Shown here: positions 1-8,050 of the stretch, piece by piece
Position numbering within the stretch: the first letter of the stretch is position 1
How the letters are laid out: the number at the start of each line of letters is the position of its first letter
Origin: Nitrosomonas sp. UBA6494
Lineage (GTDB): Bacteria; Pseudomonadota; Gammaproteobacteria; Burkholderiales; Nitrosomonadaceae
Reading direction: 5' to 3'
NCBI GenBank assembly: GCA_002435335.1
Contig: DJMI01000161.1
Span: 1-12,233 of the forward strand
Length of the DNA: 12,233 nucleotides
Translations under genes and position numbers: made by a program
The notes under the pieces: generated by a model
Database searches by the model: none
What the model was told of the DNA's origin: nothing
Seen by the model: only the letters and a program-made list of their open reading frames with translations

Positions 1-975
1 GCGCACGCCGTCGAAGCGCGAAAGGTTGCTAGATGCTTCGGCAGGCGCCAGCACGTAATAAACCGGGATCGCCAGCGATGCGTTCGATAACGACACTTCG
101 ACTGTTTGCGCACCCAGTTTGCGGTATTCGTTCAGCGCCGCTTCGATGGCCTGGGCAACGTCGTTACTCATACCTTCGGCGAAATATTCCTTCGGCAAAC
201 CGATACGCAAACCGGTCAACGGTTTTTCCAGATCGCGCGTATAATCTTCGACTTCGCGCTGCAAGCTGGTGGAGTCGCGCGGATCGAATCCGACCATGAC
301 ATTCAGCAGCAACGCCAAATCCTCAGCCGATTTGGCCATCGGGCCGCCCTGATCCAAACTTGATGCGAACGCAATCATGCCGTAGCGCGACACCAATCCG
401 TAGGTCGGTTTGATGCCGGAAATGCCGCACAACGCGGCAGGTTGGCGGATCGAGCCGCCGGTATCGGTTCCGGTTGCTGCAGGCGCTAATCGCGCCGCCA
501 CCGCGCACGCCGCGCCGCCCGAGCTGCCGCCGGGTACTGCGGCAGTATCCCACGGGTTCTTGACGATGCCGTAGTAGGAAGTTTCGTTGCTCGATCCCAT
601 CGCGAATTCGTCCATATTGGTTTTGCCGATATTGACTGCGCCCGCTTGATTGAAACGTTCGATAACACCGGCGTCGTACGGCGATACGAAATTTGAGAGC
701 ATTTTGGAACCGCAGGTGGTTAGCCACCCTTTGGCGCAAAAGATATCTTTCTGCGCGATCGGAATGCCGGTCAGTGGCTGAGCATTACCGGCAGCAATCA
801 TTTGATCGGCAACCTTGGCTTGTTCCAGGCTGATATTCTCGTTTACGGTAACGAAGGCGTTGTACTCCGGATTCAATTGCTTAATACGCTTGAGAAACTC
901 GGTGGTCAGCTCGGTGCTGGAAATCTTTTTTTCGGCAAGTTGAATGGAAAGCTGTTTAAGGCTGGTGTTAAACAT
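1..975 (-). CDS. gatA: Glutamyl-tRNA(Gln)/aspartyl-tRNA(Asn) amidotransferase subunit A (3' end cut by window)
   Basis: GatA is the glutaminase subunit of GatCAB. It releases ammonia from glutamine, which GatB uses to amidate mischarged Glu-tRNA(Gln) and/or Asp-tRNA(Asn) in the cytoplasm. I read 325 codons from ATG at 975 down to base 1; the family is about 485 residues, so the C-terminal third lies outside the window. The amidase-signature Lys-cisSer-Ser triad is visible: Lys76 in IPIAQKD, Ser151 in PGGSSGG and Ser175 in DTGGSIRQPA. The spacings of 75 and 24 residues equal those of Staphylococcus aureus GatA (Lys79, Ser154, Ser178). The start MFNTSLKQLS fits family N-termini, although no strong Shine-Dalgarno sequence precedes it. 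It lies 58 bp downstream of gatC on the same strand, and gatB would be expected next, beyond the left edge. Function is near certain. Whether it serves Gln, Asn or both depends on which tRNA synthetases the genome has. Confidence 0.96.
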   Translation of the reverse strand, partial: MFNTSLKQLSIQLAEKKISSTELTTEFLKRIKQLNPEYNAFVTVNENISLEQAKVADQMIAAGNAQPLTGIPIAQKDIFCAKGWLTTCGSKMLSNFVSPYDAGVIERFNQAGAVNIGKTNMDEFAMGSSNETSYYGIVKNPWDTAAVPGGSSGGAACAVAARLAPAATGTDTGGSIRQPAALCGISGIKPTYGLVSRYGMIAFASSLDQGGPMAKSAEDLALLLNVMVGFDPRDSTSLQREVEDYTRDLEKPLTGLRIGLPKEYFAEGMSNDVAQAIEAALNEYRKLGAQTVEVSLSNASLAIPVYYVLAPAEASSNLSRFDGVR

Positions 976-1033
976 GATTTGCAACGGAATTAAATGTGAC
1001 GGATGCGATGCGAATTTGTGATCAAAGTTAAAT

Positions 1034-1321
1034 TTATTCGATGACTTGCGGTACTAGATAAAGTCCGGCTTCGACTTGCGGCGCAATTGACTGATACAAT
1101 TCCCGATCGACAGTTTCGGTAACCGCATCCTCGCGCAAACGTTGCGTCACGCTTTGGGCGTGCGACATCGGTTCAACCGACGCGGTATCGACCGCTTGCA
1201 TGGATTCGATCAGATTGAAAATGCCGGTGAGTTGCTGCAGTGTTTCTTGTGCTTCCCGATCGTCGATTTCGATATAGGCCAGATCGGCGATTCGTTTTAC
1301 ATCATCAATAGTTAGCGTCAT
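1034..1321 (-). CDS. gatC: Aspartyl/glutamyl-tRNA amidotransferase subunit C
   Basis: GatC is the small subunit that wraps around and stabilises the GatA-GatB interface of the tRNA-dependent amidotransferase; it is not catalytic. The 95-residue product matches the usual family length of about 95-100. It shows the family pattern: an N-terminal MTLTIDDVKRIADLAYIEI helix, a central helix ending in IFNLIESMQ, the VEPMSHA segment and a short acidic tail. It is the first gene of a minus-strand gatC-gatA unit, transcribed divergently from mreB across a 132-bp gap. The ATG at 1321 is the natural start; only a weak ribosome-binding site precedes it. Function follows from family membership and from the adjacent gatA. 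Confidence 0.95.
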   Translation of the reverse strand: MTLTIDDVKRIADLAYIEIDDREAQETLQQLTGIFNLIESMQAVDTASVEPMSHAQSVTQRLREDAVTETVDRELYQSIAPQVEAGLYLVPQVIE

Positions 1322-1351
1322 TTTTATCTAGGTTGGCTTATCTTCAAATAC

Positions 1352-1382
1352 ATATTAGGGTATCATGCCGCAGTTTGCCAGG
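1352..1382 (-). promoter_or_regulatory. Possible sigma70 promoter for gatC-gatA
   Basis: On the minus strand a CTGGCA hexamer (plus-strand 1376-1381) lies 18 bp from TAATAT (plus-strand 1352-1357), about 30 bp before the gatC ATG. Each hexamer matches four of six sigma70 consensus positions. This is the best candidate I see in the gatC/mreB gap, but the match is weak and promoter-like pairs are common in AT-rich gaps. I found no convincing plus-strand promoter for mreB in the same gap. Confidence 0.25.
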
Positions 1383-1453
1383 CGTATTATTTTTTTTCTG
1401 TTTTCTTTATCATTCGCTTTCATTCCACTTTTTATTGATCGGATTCTGCCCTT

Positions 1454-2512
1454 ATGTTTAATTTCTTGAGCAACAGTATCTTAGGTAGCTATTTCTCAAC
1501 CGACATGGCGATCGATTTAGGCACTGCCAACACATTGATTTATGTCCACGGCCAAGGCATTGTATTGGATGAACCTTCCGTGGTTGCCATTCGCGAGGAT
1601 AGCGGAGCGAACGGCAAGAAAATGATCCAGCAGGTCGGTCTTGCCGCCAAGCAGATGCTGGGGCGCACGCCGGGCAATATTACCGCAATCCGGCCGATGA
1701 AAGATGGTGTGATCGCCGATTTTACCGTAACCGAACAAATGCTCAAGATGTTTATCCGTAAAGTGAATCCGCCGCGCTTGTTTTCCGCCAATCCACGCAT
1801 CGTCATTTGCGTACCCTACGGTTCCACCCAGGTGGAACGCCGCGCGATCCGCGAAGCGGCATACGGTGCCGGCGCGCGCAAGGTCGAATTGATCGAAGAG
1901 CCGATGGCTGCGGCATTGGGTGCCGATCTTCCGGTGGAATCGCCGACTGGCTCGATGGTAGTCGATATCGGTGGCGGTACCACCGAAGTCGGGGTCATAT
2001 CGTTGGGCGGTATCGTTTATTCCAACTCGGTGCGCGTCGGCGGCGACAAATTCGACGAAGCCATCATCAATTATATTCGCCGCAATTACGGTATGTTGAT
2101 CGGCGAAGTGACCGCGGAAATCATCAAAAAGGAAATCGGCTCCGCGTTTCCTGGCTCGGAGGTCAAGGAAATCGAAGTCAAAGGCCGCAATCTGGCGGAA
2201 GGTATCCCGCGTAGTTTTACCATTTCCAGCAACGAAATCCTGGAAGCCTTGGCGGAACCCTTGAACAGCATCATCAGTGCGGTCAAATCGGCACTGGAAC
2301 ATACCCCGCCGGAATTGGGTGCGGATATTGCGGAAAAGGGCATGGTAATGACCGGGGGCGGTGCTTTATTGCGCGACATCGATCGCCTGTTGATGGAAGA
2401 GACCGGTTTATCGGTCATCGTGGCCGATGATCCGCTGACTTGCGTGGTGCGCGGTGCAGGTATCGCTTTGGAGAATATGGATCGCTCCATTGGTATTTTT
2501 GCTCGTGATTAA
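1454..2512 (+). CDS. mreB: Rod shape-determining protein MreB (bacterial actin)
   Basis: MreB polymerises on ATP into short membrane-bound filaments that orient the lateral-wall synthesis machinery. The 352-residue product is close to the usual length of about 347. Actin/Hsp70-fold nucleotide-binding motifs are in order: phosphate-1 loop DLGTANT (21-27), the EEPMAAALG segment (148-156), phosphate-2 DIGGGTTEVG (171-180), GGDKFDEAI (197-205) and the adenosine motif MTGGGALL (299-306). The N-terminal MFNFLSNSILGSYF before the actin core fits the amphipathic membrane-targeting stretch found in Gram-negative MreB. It starts at ATG 1454 with only a weak GGA upstream. It is the first gene of the elongation operon; mreC begins 67 bp after its stop, with no terminator between them. 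The 261-residue minus-strand ORF across it is a shadow. Confidence 0.98.
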   Translation: MFNFLSNSILGSYFSTDMAIDLGTANTLIYVHGQGIVLDEPSVVAIREDSGANGKKMIQQVGLAAKQMLGRTPGNITAIRPMKDGVIADFTVTEQMLKMFIRKVNPPRLFSANPRIVICVPYGSTQVERRAIREAAYGAGARKVELIEEPMAAALGADLPVESPTGSMVVDIGGGTTEVGVISLGGIVYSNSVRVGGDKFDEAIINYIRRNYGMLIGEVTAEIIKKEIGSAFPGSEVKEIEVKGRNLAEGIPRSFTISSNEILEALAEPLNSIISAVKSALEHTPPELGADIAEKGMVMTGGGALLRDIDRLLMEETGLSVIVADDPLTCVVRGAGIALENMDRSIGIFARD

Positions 2513-2579
2513 GTACCCTGTCTGTCGCTTTTTTGCTACCGATATAGAGATGAAATCAAATCATTAAATACGGAACGCG

Positions 2580-3473
2580 ATGGAAACAACGCCACAGTTC
2601 TTCAGGCATGGCCCAAGTCCGCTCGCCCGTCTGTTCGTATTTACCTTACTTTCCTGTATTTTGATTGTTGAAGATACGCGCTTTCATCATTTTCCTCAAT
2701 TGCGTCAATCCATTGGCGTGATTATTTATCCGCTGCAGCGCATTGCATACTTACCTGCAAATATTTACGATCAAATAGTCGACTTTATCGCCAGTTTCTA
2801 TTTGCTGGAGGAAAATGAGAAGCTCAGGCAGTTATACTTGGAAAATAAGCAGCAATTGTTGACTTTACAAGCACTGGAAGTGGAAAACAGTCATTTGCGC
2901 AATTTGCTTGGTGCAGTGCGGGAGATAGAAACGCAAACCAAAACCAAGGCGGTGCTTGCCGAGATTCTGTATACGCCACGCGATCCGTTCAATCATAAAA
3001 TTACTTTGAATAAAGGCAGTTTGCACCAAATCCAGCTAGGTCAAGCGGTTATCGACGACAAAGGCATTGTCGGTCAAATTACACAGTTGTATCCATGGTC
3101 ATCGGAGGTCACATTACTGACAGACAAAGATCATTCGGTTCCGGTACAAGTTTTGCGCAACAATATACGATCGATTGTGACCGGCACCGGTAAAAACAAT
3201 GAGCTGGCATTACGTTTCTTGTCGCTGAATGCCGACATACAGCCGAATGATTTACTGGTGACTTCAGGGATCGGCGGTGTTTATCCCCCCGGTTTGCCGG
3301 TCGCCATTGTACAAAGAATCGTACAAGATCCAGCGGGAGATTTTGCATTAATTATCAGCACTCCGATTGCCGGCGTGGATCGTAACAAGCAAGTTTTGGT
3401 TTTATCTTTGCTGCCGCAGCATTCCGTCGATTCTTCTTTAGAGACAACCGAAATTGAATCGGGAAAGAACTAA
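2580..3473 (+). CDS. mreC: Rod shape-determining protein MreC
   Basis: MreC is a bitopic inner-membrane protein whose periplasmic part binds and activates PBP2/RodA. The 297-residue product has a short cytoplasmic head, one membrane segment (about 16-30, LARLFVFTLLSCILIV), a coiled coil (about 74-112, rich in EENEKLRQLYLENK-type heptads) and then the paired beta-barrel domain. That domain carries the family's phrases: DPFNHKITLNKG (135-146), AVIDDKGIVGQI, VTLLTDKDHSVPVQV, and near the end TSGIGGVYPPGLPVAIV. The start ATG at 2580 follows GGAA at a suitable distance. The polar tail after about residue 275 is not conserved in the family. Its last codons overlap the proposed mreD start by 20 bp, implying translational coupling. 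Confidence 0.97.
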   Translation: METTPQFFRHGPSPLARLFVFTLLSCILIVEDTRFHHFPQLRQSIGVIIYPLQRIAYLPANIYDQIVDFIASFYLLEENEKLRQLYLENKQQLLTLQALEVENSHLRNLLGAVREIETQTKTKAVLAEILYTPRDPFNHKITLNKGSLHQIQLGQAVIDDKGIVGQITQLYPWSSEVTLLTDKDHSVPVQVLRNNIRSIVTGTGKNNELALRFLSLNADIQPNDLLVTSGIGGVYPPGLPVAIVQRIVQDPAGDFALIISTPIAGVDRNKQVLVLSLLPQHSVDSSLETTEIESGKN

Positions 3474-4005
3474 AGAAAATGCTCCCGCTCGGGAAAGCTA
3501 TCTGGGGCAGGATGTTTATATACCGGCGAGCAATTGGTTGATCGCCTCGAGCTTAATGATTGCGGTGATTCTCAATTTTATGCCGTTGCAAGGCGACTGG
3601 TTGACGTTGCGTCCCGATTTTGTTGCGCTTGCTATCATGTACTGGAGTGTCAATCACCCGCACAAACTGGGCATGAGCGTCGCATTTGGTTTGGGATTGA
3701 TGATGGATGTCGGTAATGCCGGTATATTGGGGCAGCATGCTCTGGCTTACTGTGTTGTCGTGTACCTCACTTTGGTTCTCGGGCGGCGATTGCGATTGTT
3801 CAATTGGTTGCAACAAGCGCCTCAGATCGGTTTGATATGCATCATCATGCAATTAAGCATGGTGCTGATTGCGTTATCCAGCGGAGCACAGGCACCGGAA
3901 TGGTCGTATTTTCTTTCTACCGTGGCGATGGCATTATTCTGGGTTCCCGGTTCTTTTGTATTAACGTTGCTGCAGAAGCAAAAACCTAATCCCGATGTGT
4001 TATGA
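3454..4005 (+). CDS. mreD: Rod shape-determining protein MreD
   Basis: MreD is a small polytopic inner-membrane protein of the elongasome that associates with MreC. The 183-residue product is very hydrophobic, with about five membrane segments from residue 28 onward (IASSLMIAVILNFMPL is the first). It has the family's RPDFVALAIMYWSVNHP and GLGLMMDVGNAGILGQHALAY segments. The predicted start is TTG at 3454, inside the end of mreC. No ATG or GTG in this frame lies before the first membrane helix, and the ATG at 3479 is out of frame. The exact start is therefore uncertain, and a TTG start overlapping mreC by 20 bp suggests deliberately low or coupled translation. The TGA stop overlaps the mrdA ATG as ATGA. 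Confidence 0.93.
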   Translation: MNRERTKENAPARESYLGQDVYIPASNWLIASSLMIAVILNFMPLQGDWLTLRPDFVALAIMYWSVNHPHKLGMSVAFGLGLMMDVGNAGILGQHALAYCVVVYLTLVLGRRLRLFNWLQQAPQIGLICIIMQLSMVLIALSSGAQAPEWSYFLSTVAMALFWVPGSFVLTLLQKQKPNPDVL

Positions 4006-5918
4006 AAAAGCACGTAGAACTCCGAAATCATCCGTCCGAGATTTCCAAATTTCGTTCCCGGTTGGCTTTCAGTGGCGTGTTTGTATTAATACTGTTTTTG
4101 ATCTTGTATGCTCGTTTCTACTATTTACAAGTTGTTCAGCAAGAGCATTACCACACACTGGCGGAAGCAAACCGCATTTCCATATCGCCGTTGGTACCTA
4201 ATCGTGGATTGATTCTCGATCGCAACGGTAAGGCATTGGCGCAAAATTATTCGGCATATACGTTGGAGGTGGTGCCGAGCAAAATCAAGGATCTTGAGAC
4301 GACGCTGAACGAACTGGCCACCGTGATCGAAATTACTCCGATTGACCGGCAGCGTTTCAAGAAATTATTGAAGGAGAGCAAGAAATTTAAGAGCTTGCCG
4401 ATACGTAGCCGGTTAACCGATGAAGAGATTGCGGCTTTTGCGGTAAATCGTTACCGTTTTCCGGGTGTGGAAATCAAAGCGCGCGTTTTTCGTCAGTACC
4501 CGGAAAAAGAAATTGTTTCTCATGTGGTTGGCTATATCAGCCGGATCAACGATCAAGATCTTGAGCAACTGGAACGCGATGGAGAGTTGCGCAATTATCG
4601 CGGTTCCCAGCATATCGGGAAAATTGGGCTGGAGCAAAGTTACGAAAAACAATTGCACGGCATTACCGGTTTTGAAGAAGTAGAAACCGATGCGGCAGGT
4701 CGTTCGATACGCGTTTTATCGCGCACACCGCCGATACCCGGTAACAACCTGATTCTTTCACTGGATCTCGGATTACAAAAAGTGGTCGAGAAGGCTTTCG
4801 GCGAGCACCGCGGTGCGCTGGTTGCTTTGGATCCCAATAACGGCGAAGTATTGGCATTTGTCAGCAAGCCCGGATATGACAACAATCTGTTCATCGGCGG
4901 TATCGATCAAGAGAATTGGAATCTGCTCAACAGTTCCATCGACAGACCGCTCAACAATCGTGCATTGCGCGGCGTTTATCCGCCGGGCTCGACATTCAAA
5001 CCGTTTATGGCTATGGCGGCGCTTGAATTAGGAAAACGAACGCCGGAATACAGCATGAGCGATCCCGGTTATTTTTCATTACCCGGTGCCAAGCACCGTT
5101 TTCGTGATTGGAAACCGGGGGGGCATGGGCGAGTCGATTTGCATAAGTCGTTGGTAGTCTCGTGCGACACGTATTACTACAGTCTGGCTAATGATCTCGG
5201 CATCGACAATATTCACAGCTACATCGGGCAATTCGGTTTGGGTAAAAAAACCGGTATCGATATTGAAGGCGAGGCATCAGGGTTGTTGCCGTCTTCCGCT
5301 TGGAAAATGAGGCAGCACAATCAGAAATGGTTTGCAGGCGATACCATTTCTGTTTCCATCGGGCAAGGCTACAACCTGACCACACCGCTGCAATTGGCTT
5401 TTGCCACAATGATTATCGCCAATAACGGCAAAGCGTACCAACCGCGTTTGGTGAAACAAATACAAAACAGCCAAACCGGTGAAATTGAGGATATCCCGGC
5501 GAATTTATTGTATACCGTAAATTTTAAGCCAAGAAATATCGAAGTCATCAAAAATGCGCTGATTGATGTTACCCGTCCGGGCGGCACTGCCGCCAGAGCG
5601 GGCGCGAATGCTGCATATACCTTTGCCGGCAAAACCGGCACCTCGCAGGTTATCGCAATCAAGCAAGGCGAGCGCTACAACGAAAAAACGATCAATGAAC
5701 GCCACCGCGATCATGCGATGTTCATCGCCTATGCGCCGGCGGAAGATCCTAAAATCGCTTTGGCGATCCTGGTGGAAAATACCGGAACCGGTGGTTCTAT
5801 GGCAGCACCGATAGCACGCCAGGTTTTTGACTATTATCTGTTGGGCGAGATAACGGAAACAACGGTTGCATTTCATGACAATTCCGAAGAAGATCACACG
5901 CATCATCATCACCTCTAA
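4002..5918 (+). CDS. mrdA: Penicillin-binding protein 2, elongation-specific transpeptidase
   Basis: PBP2 is the class B D,D-transpeptidase that crosslinks new lateral-wall peptidoglycan made by RodA. The 638-residue product (E. coli: 633) has one N-terminal membrane anchor (about 22-42), a pedestal region starting with NRGLILDRNG (67-76) and a C-terminal transpeptidase domain. Active-site motifs are intact: the nucleophile Ser330 in PPGSTFKP (SxxK), SCD at 387-389 (SxN-type) and KTGT at 544-547. Ser330 coincides with the E. coli number. The start ATG at 4002 overlaps the mreD stop, so translation is probably coupled. An unusual feature is the histidine-rich C-terminus, DHTHHHHL, preceded by acidic residues. 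This tail lies outside the conserved domain and would sit in the periplasm. rodA starts 2 bp after the stop. Confidence 0.98.
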   Translation: MKKHVELRNHPSEISKFRSRLAFSGVFVLILFLILYARFYYLQVVQQEHYHTLAEANRISISPLVPNRGLILDRNGKALAQNYSAYTLEVVPSKIKDLETTLNELATVIEITPIDRQRFKKLLKESKKFKSLPIRSRLTDEEIAAFAVNRYRFPGVEIKARVFRQYPEKEIVSHVVGYISRINDQDLEQLERDGELRNYRGSQHIGKIGLEQSYEKQLHGITGFEEVETDAAGRSIRVLSRTPPIPGNNLILSLDLGLQKVVEKAFGEHRGALVALDPNNGEVLAFVSKPGYDNNLFIGGIDQENWNLLNSSIDRPLNNRALRGVYPPGSTFKPFMAMAALELGKRTPEYSMSDPGYFSLPGAKHRFRDWKPGGHGRVDLHKSLVVSCDTYYYSLANDLGIDNIHSYIGQFGLGKKTGIDIEGEASGLLPSSAWKMRQHNQKWFAGDTISVSIGQGYNLTTPLQLAFATMIIANNGKAYQPRLVKQIQNSQTGEIEDIPANLLYTVNFKPRNIEVIKNALIDVTRPGGTAARAGANAAYTFAGKTGTSQVIAIKQGERYNEKTINERHRDHAMFIAYAPAEDPKIALAILVENTGTGGSMAAPIARQVFDYYLLGEITETTVAFHDNSEEDHTHHHHL

Positions 5919-5920
5919 TC

Positions 5921-7030
5921 ATGCAGCATTCGATTGATCTTAAAAAAGCTTGGTACTACTTGACCCGTTATATCGACAGTTTTTTGCTGATCGGATTATT
6001 GGCGTTGATGGCGGTCGGTTTAATCGTGCTATATAGCGCTACCAGCGCCAATCTGGGGCGGGTCAGCAACCAAGCGGTCAATATGCTGATCGCATTATTG
6101 ATCATGTGGCTGGTTGCCAATATTCCGTTGCAACAGATCATGCGACTTGCGTTGCCGATGTATGTCTTAGGAATGATTTTACTGATCGGAGTTGCGTTAT
6201 TTGGTGAAATCAATAACGGTGCCCGGCGGTGGCTGAATATCGGCGTGACGCGAATCCAACCGTCCGAATTGATGAAAATTGCGATTCCGTTGATGATGGC
6301 TTGGTACTTCGACAAACATGAAATCACTTTGCGTATACGGGATTATTTAGGCGCCACAATTTTGCTGATGCTGCCGGTTGTTTTGATTTTGCGGCAACCA
6401 GATTTGGGAACCGCCATCATGATTGCCGCCAGTGGTTTTTTTGTCCTGTTCCTGGCCGGATTGTCATGGCGCATCATTGCTGGATTGATGGTGGCGGCCG
6501 CCGCAAGTCTGCCGGTGATTTGGACCATGATGCACGATTATCAACGCCGGCGCATCATGACTTTGTTGGATCCGACGCAAGATCCATTGGGTGCCGGTTA
6601 TCATACGATACAATCTTCTATTGCCATCGGTTCCGGCGGTCTTGCCGGTAAAGGCTGGCAAAACGGTACGCAAAACCAACTGGATTTTTTGCCGGAGCAA
6701 AGCACCGACTTCATTTTTGCCGTTTTTTCCGAAGAATTCGGCTTGATCGGCAATACGGCATTGTTATTATTGTATTTATTTGTGATCGGGCGATGTTTGG
6801 TGATCACTGCGCGCGCCTCGACGCAGTTCACGCGGTTGATTGCCGGATCGATTACGCTGACTTTTTGCACTTATATCTTCGTTAACATGGGAATGGTTAG
6901 TGGTATTCTACCGATCGTCGGTGTTCCATTGCCTTTAATCAGTTATGGAGGCACATCGATGGTGACAATGTTGCTGGGTTTTGGTATTTTAATGAGTATT
7001 CAAACACATCCTAAACTTATTAAGACGTAG
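5921..7030 (+). CDS. rodA: Rod shape-determining protein RodA (SEDS peptidoglycan glycosyltransferase)
   Basis: RodA polymerises lipid II into glycan strands and works as a complex with PBP2. The 369-residue product is polytopic with about ten membrane segments. Diagnostic SEDS features are present: NNGARRWLNIG (98-108), the QPSE motif with Glu116, and the large periplasmic loop with FLPEQSTDF containing the catalytic Asp263 (Asp262 in E. coli). The FtsW/RodA/SpoVE signature runs over 322-346, including PLPLISYGGTS. The context (directly after mrdA) and length (E. coli RodA is 370) identify RodA rather than FtsW. No Shine-Dalgarno sequence precedes the ATG; coupling to the mrdA stop 3 bases away is likely. 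The gene is also called mrdB. Confidence 0.97.
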   Translation: MQHSIDLKKAWYYLTRYIDSFLLIGLLALMAVGLIVLYSATSANLGRVSNQAVNMLIALLIMWLVANIPLQQIMRLALPMYVLGMILLIGVALFGEINNGARRWLNIGVTRIQPSELMKIAIPLMMAWYFDKHEITLRIRDYLGATILLMLPVVLILRQPDLGTAIMIAASGFFVLFLAGLSWRIIAGLMVAAAASLPVIWTMMHDYQRRRIMTLLDPTQDPLGAGYHTIQSSIAIGSGGLAGKGWQNGTQNQLDFLPEQSTDFIFAVFSEEFGLIGNTALLLLYLFVIGRCLVITARASTQFTRLIAGSITLTFCTYIFVNMGMVSGILPIVGVPLPLISYGGTSMVTMLLGFGILMSIQTHPKLIKT

Positions 7031-7032
7031 TG

Positions 7033-8001
7033 ATGACTTATTTCTATTTGCAGCGCATCGATTTTCCATTGGCTAAAACATCATTCATAGTTCTGACCGT
7101 ATCAATCGTCGCGCTGGTAACAGCATGCGGCAGTATTCCGCAGCAGCAACAAAGCAGTGTATCCGGATCCAAAAGCACTGTTACCGTTGCTCAAACCGGC
7201 AGCACGAAAAAAATTAACTCAGGGATTTCACGGGGCGGTTATTATTTGGACGACGGTCCGGGCGAGAATCCGCCCAGCGATTTGCATTTAATCCCGGATG
7301 CTATACCCAAGCATGAACCATTGCGAACTGCAAACATGCAGCCCTATGTGGCTCTGGGAAAGCAATTTAAGCCGATGACGCAATTAAAACCATACAAACA
7401 GCGCGGCGTGGCATCCTGGTATGGGCGTCGTTATCATGGAAACAATACGGCTTCCGGTGAAGTATACGATATGTATGCTATGACTGCGGCACATCCGACG
7501 TTGCCGTTACCAAGCTATGCACGTGTAACCAACCTCGACAATGGCAAATCGGTTGTGGTTAGGTTAAATGATCGCGGTCCGTTTTTATCCGATCGATTGA
7601 TCGATCTTTCCTATACGGCGGCATATAAATTGGGGATTATTGCCAATGGAAGCGGGCGCGTTGAAGTGGAAAGTATCTTACCTGACGGCACAGTAAACGG
7701 ATTGGCGCGTACGACCTCTCAGTCTACTAAGCCAGTATCACTGGCTCTTCCTATCAATGATGCGGAATTGAAATCGATCTACTTGCAACTTGGGGCGTTC
7801 GGCTCGTCCGATAATGCACAAAACTTTTTGATGCAAGCACAGCAAAAATTACCCACACTCAAAAATACAATCAGTATTTCTAAGAACAGAGGGTTATATA
7901 AAATACAAGCCGGTCCGTATCCAAGTCAAATCGTTGCCAGAATGGATGTCGATACAATCAGTCGCGAGCTTGGTGTTAAGCCGCTGTTGATAACGGACTG
8001 A
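7033..8001 (+). CDS. rlpA: RlpA-like septal ring lytic transglycosylase (lipoprotein, DPBB plus SPOR domains)
   Basis: RlpA is an outer-membrane lipoprotein that cleaves peptidoglycan strands lacking stem peptides. The 322-residue product begins with a membrane-like stretch (about 16-31) ending in the lipobox LVTAC, so Cys32 is the likely lipidated residue. A polar, low-complexity linker follows. The double-psi beta-barrel spans about 123-215 with GVASWYG, TASGEVYDM, TAAHPTLP and NDRGPF. Its Glu143, His154 and Asp180 have the 11 and 26 residue spacings of the catalytic E120/H131/D157 of Pseudomonas aeruginosa RlpA. A C-terminal SPOR domain (about 246-321, IYLQLGAFGS and YKIQAGPY) should bind denuded septal glycan. 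I chose ATG at 7033; a GTG at 7030 is equally in frame and would overlap the rodA stop. It is the last gene of the elongation operon. Confidence 0.95.
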   Translation: MTYFYLQRIDFPLAKTSFIVLTVSIVALVTACGSIPQQQQSSVSGSKSTVTVAQTGSTKKINSGISRGGYYLDDGPGENPPSDLHLIPDAIPKHEPLRTANMQPYVALGKQFKPMTQLKPYKQRGVASWYGRRYHGNNTASGEVYDMYAMTAAHPTLPLPSYARVTNLDNGKSVVVRLNDRGPFLSDRLIDLSYTAAYKLGIIANGSGRVEVESILPDGTVNGLARTTSQSTKPVSLALPINDAELKSIYLQLGAFGSSDNAQNFLMQAQQKLPTLKNTISISKNRGLYKIQAGPYPSQIVARMDVDTISRELGVKPLLITD

Positions 8002-8008
8002 ACTGTAT

Positions 8009-8039
8009 AAAAAAATCCCTATTGCACGCAATAGGGATT
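8009..8039 (-). terminator. Intrinsic terminator oriented to the minus strand
   Basis: Perfect 11-bp arms AATCCCTATTG (8014-8024) and CAATAGGGATT (8029-8039) flank a 4-base loop. On the minus strand the hairpin is followed at once by five T residues (8013-8009), with two more inside the stem base. On the plus strand the following bases are TAAAGGG, so the classical U-tract is missing in the rlpA direction. It may still shape the rlpA mRNA 3' end, but its geometry says that it ends transcription coming from the right. Confidence 0.75.
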
Positions 8040-8050
8040 AAAGGGCCTCG

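Noticed and set aside
1386..1410. T-rich run before mreB as an intrinsic terminator
   Set aside because: Only a 3-bp GCC/GGC stem could form upstream of it, and no plus-strand gene ends there. It is more likely an AT-rich promoter or leader.
1517..2302. Long (261-residue) open frame antisense to mreB
   Set aside because: It lies wholly inside a fully conserved mreB on the other strand. The protein is rich in Asp, Phe, His and Arg without recognisable motifs, which is typical of an antisense shadow.
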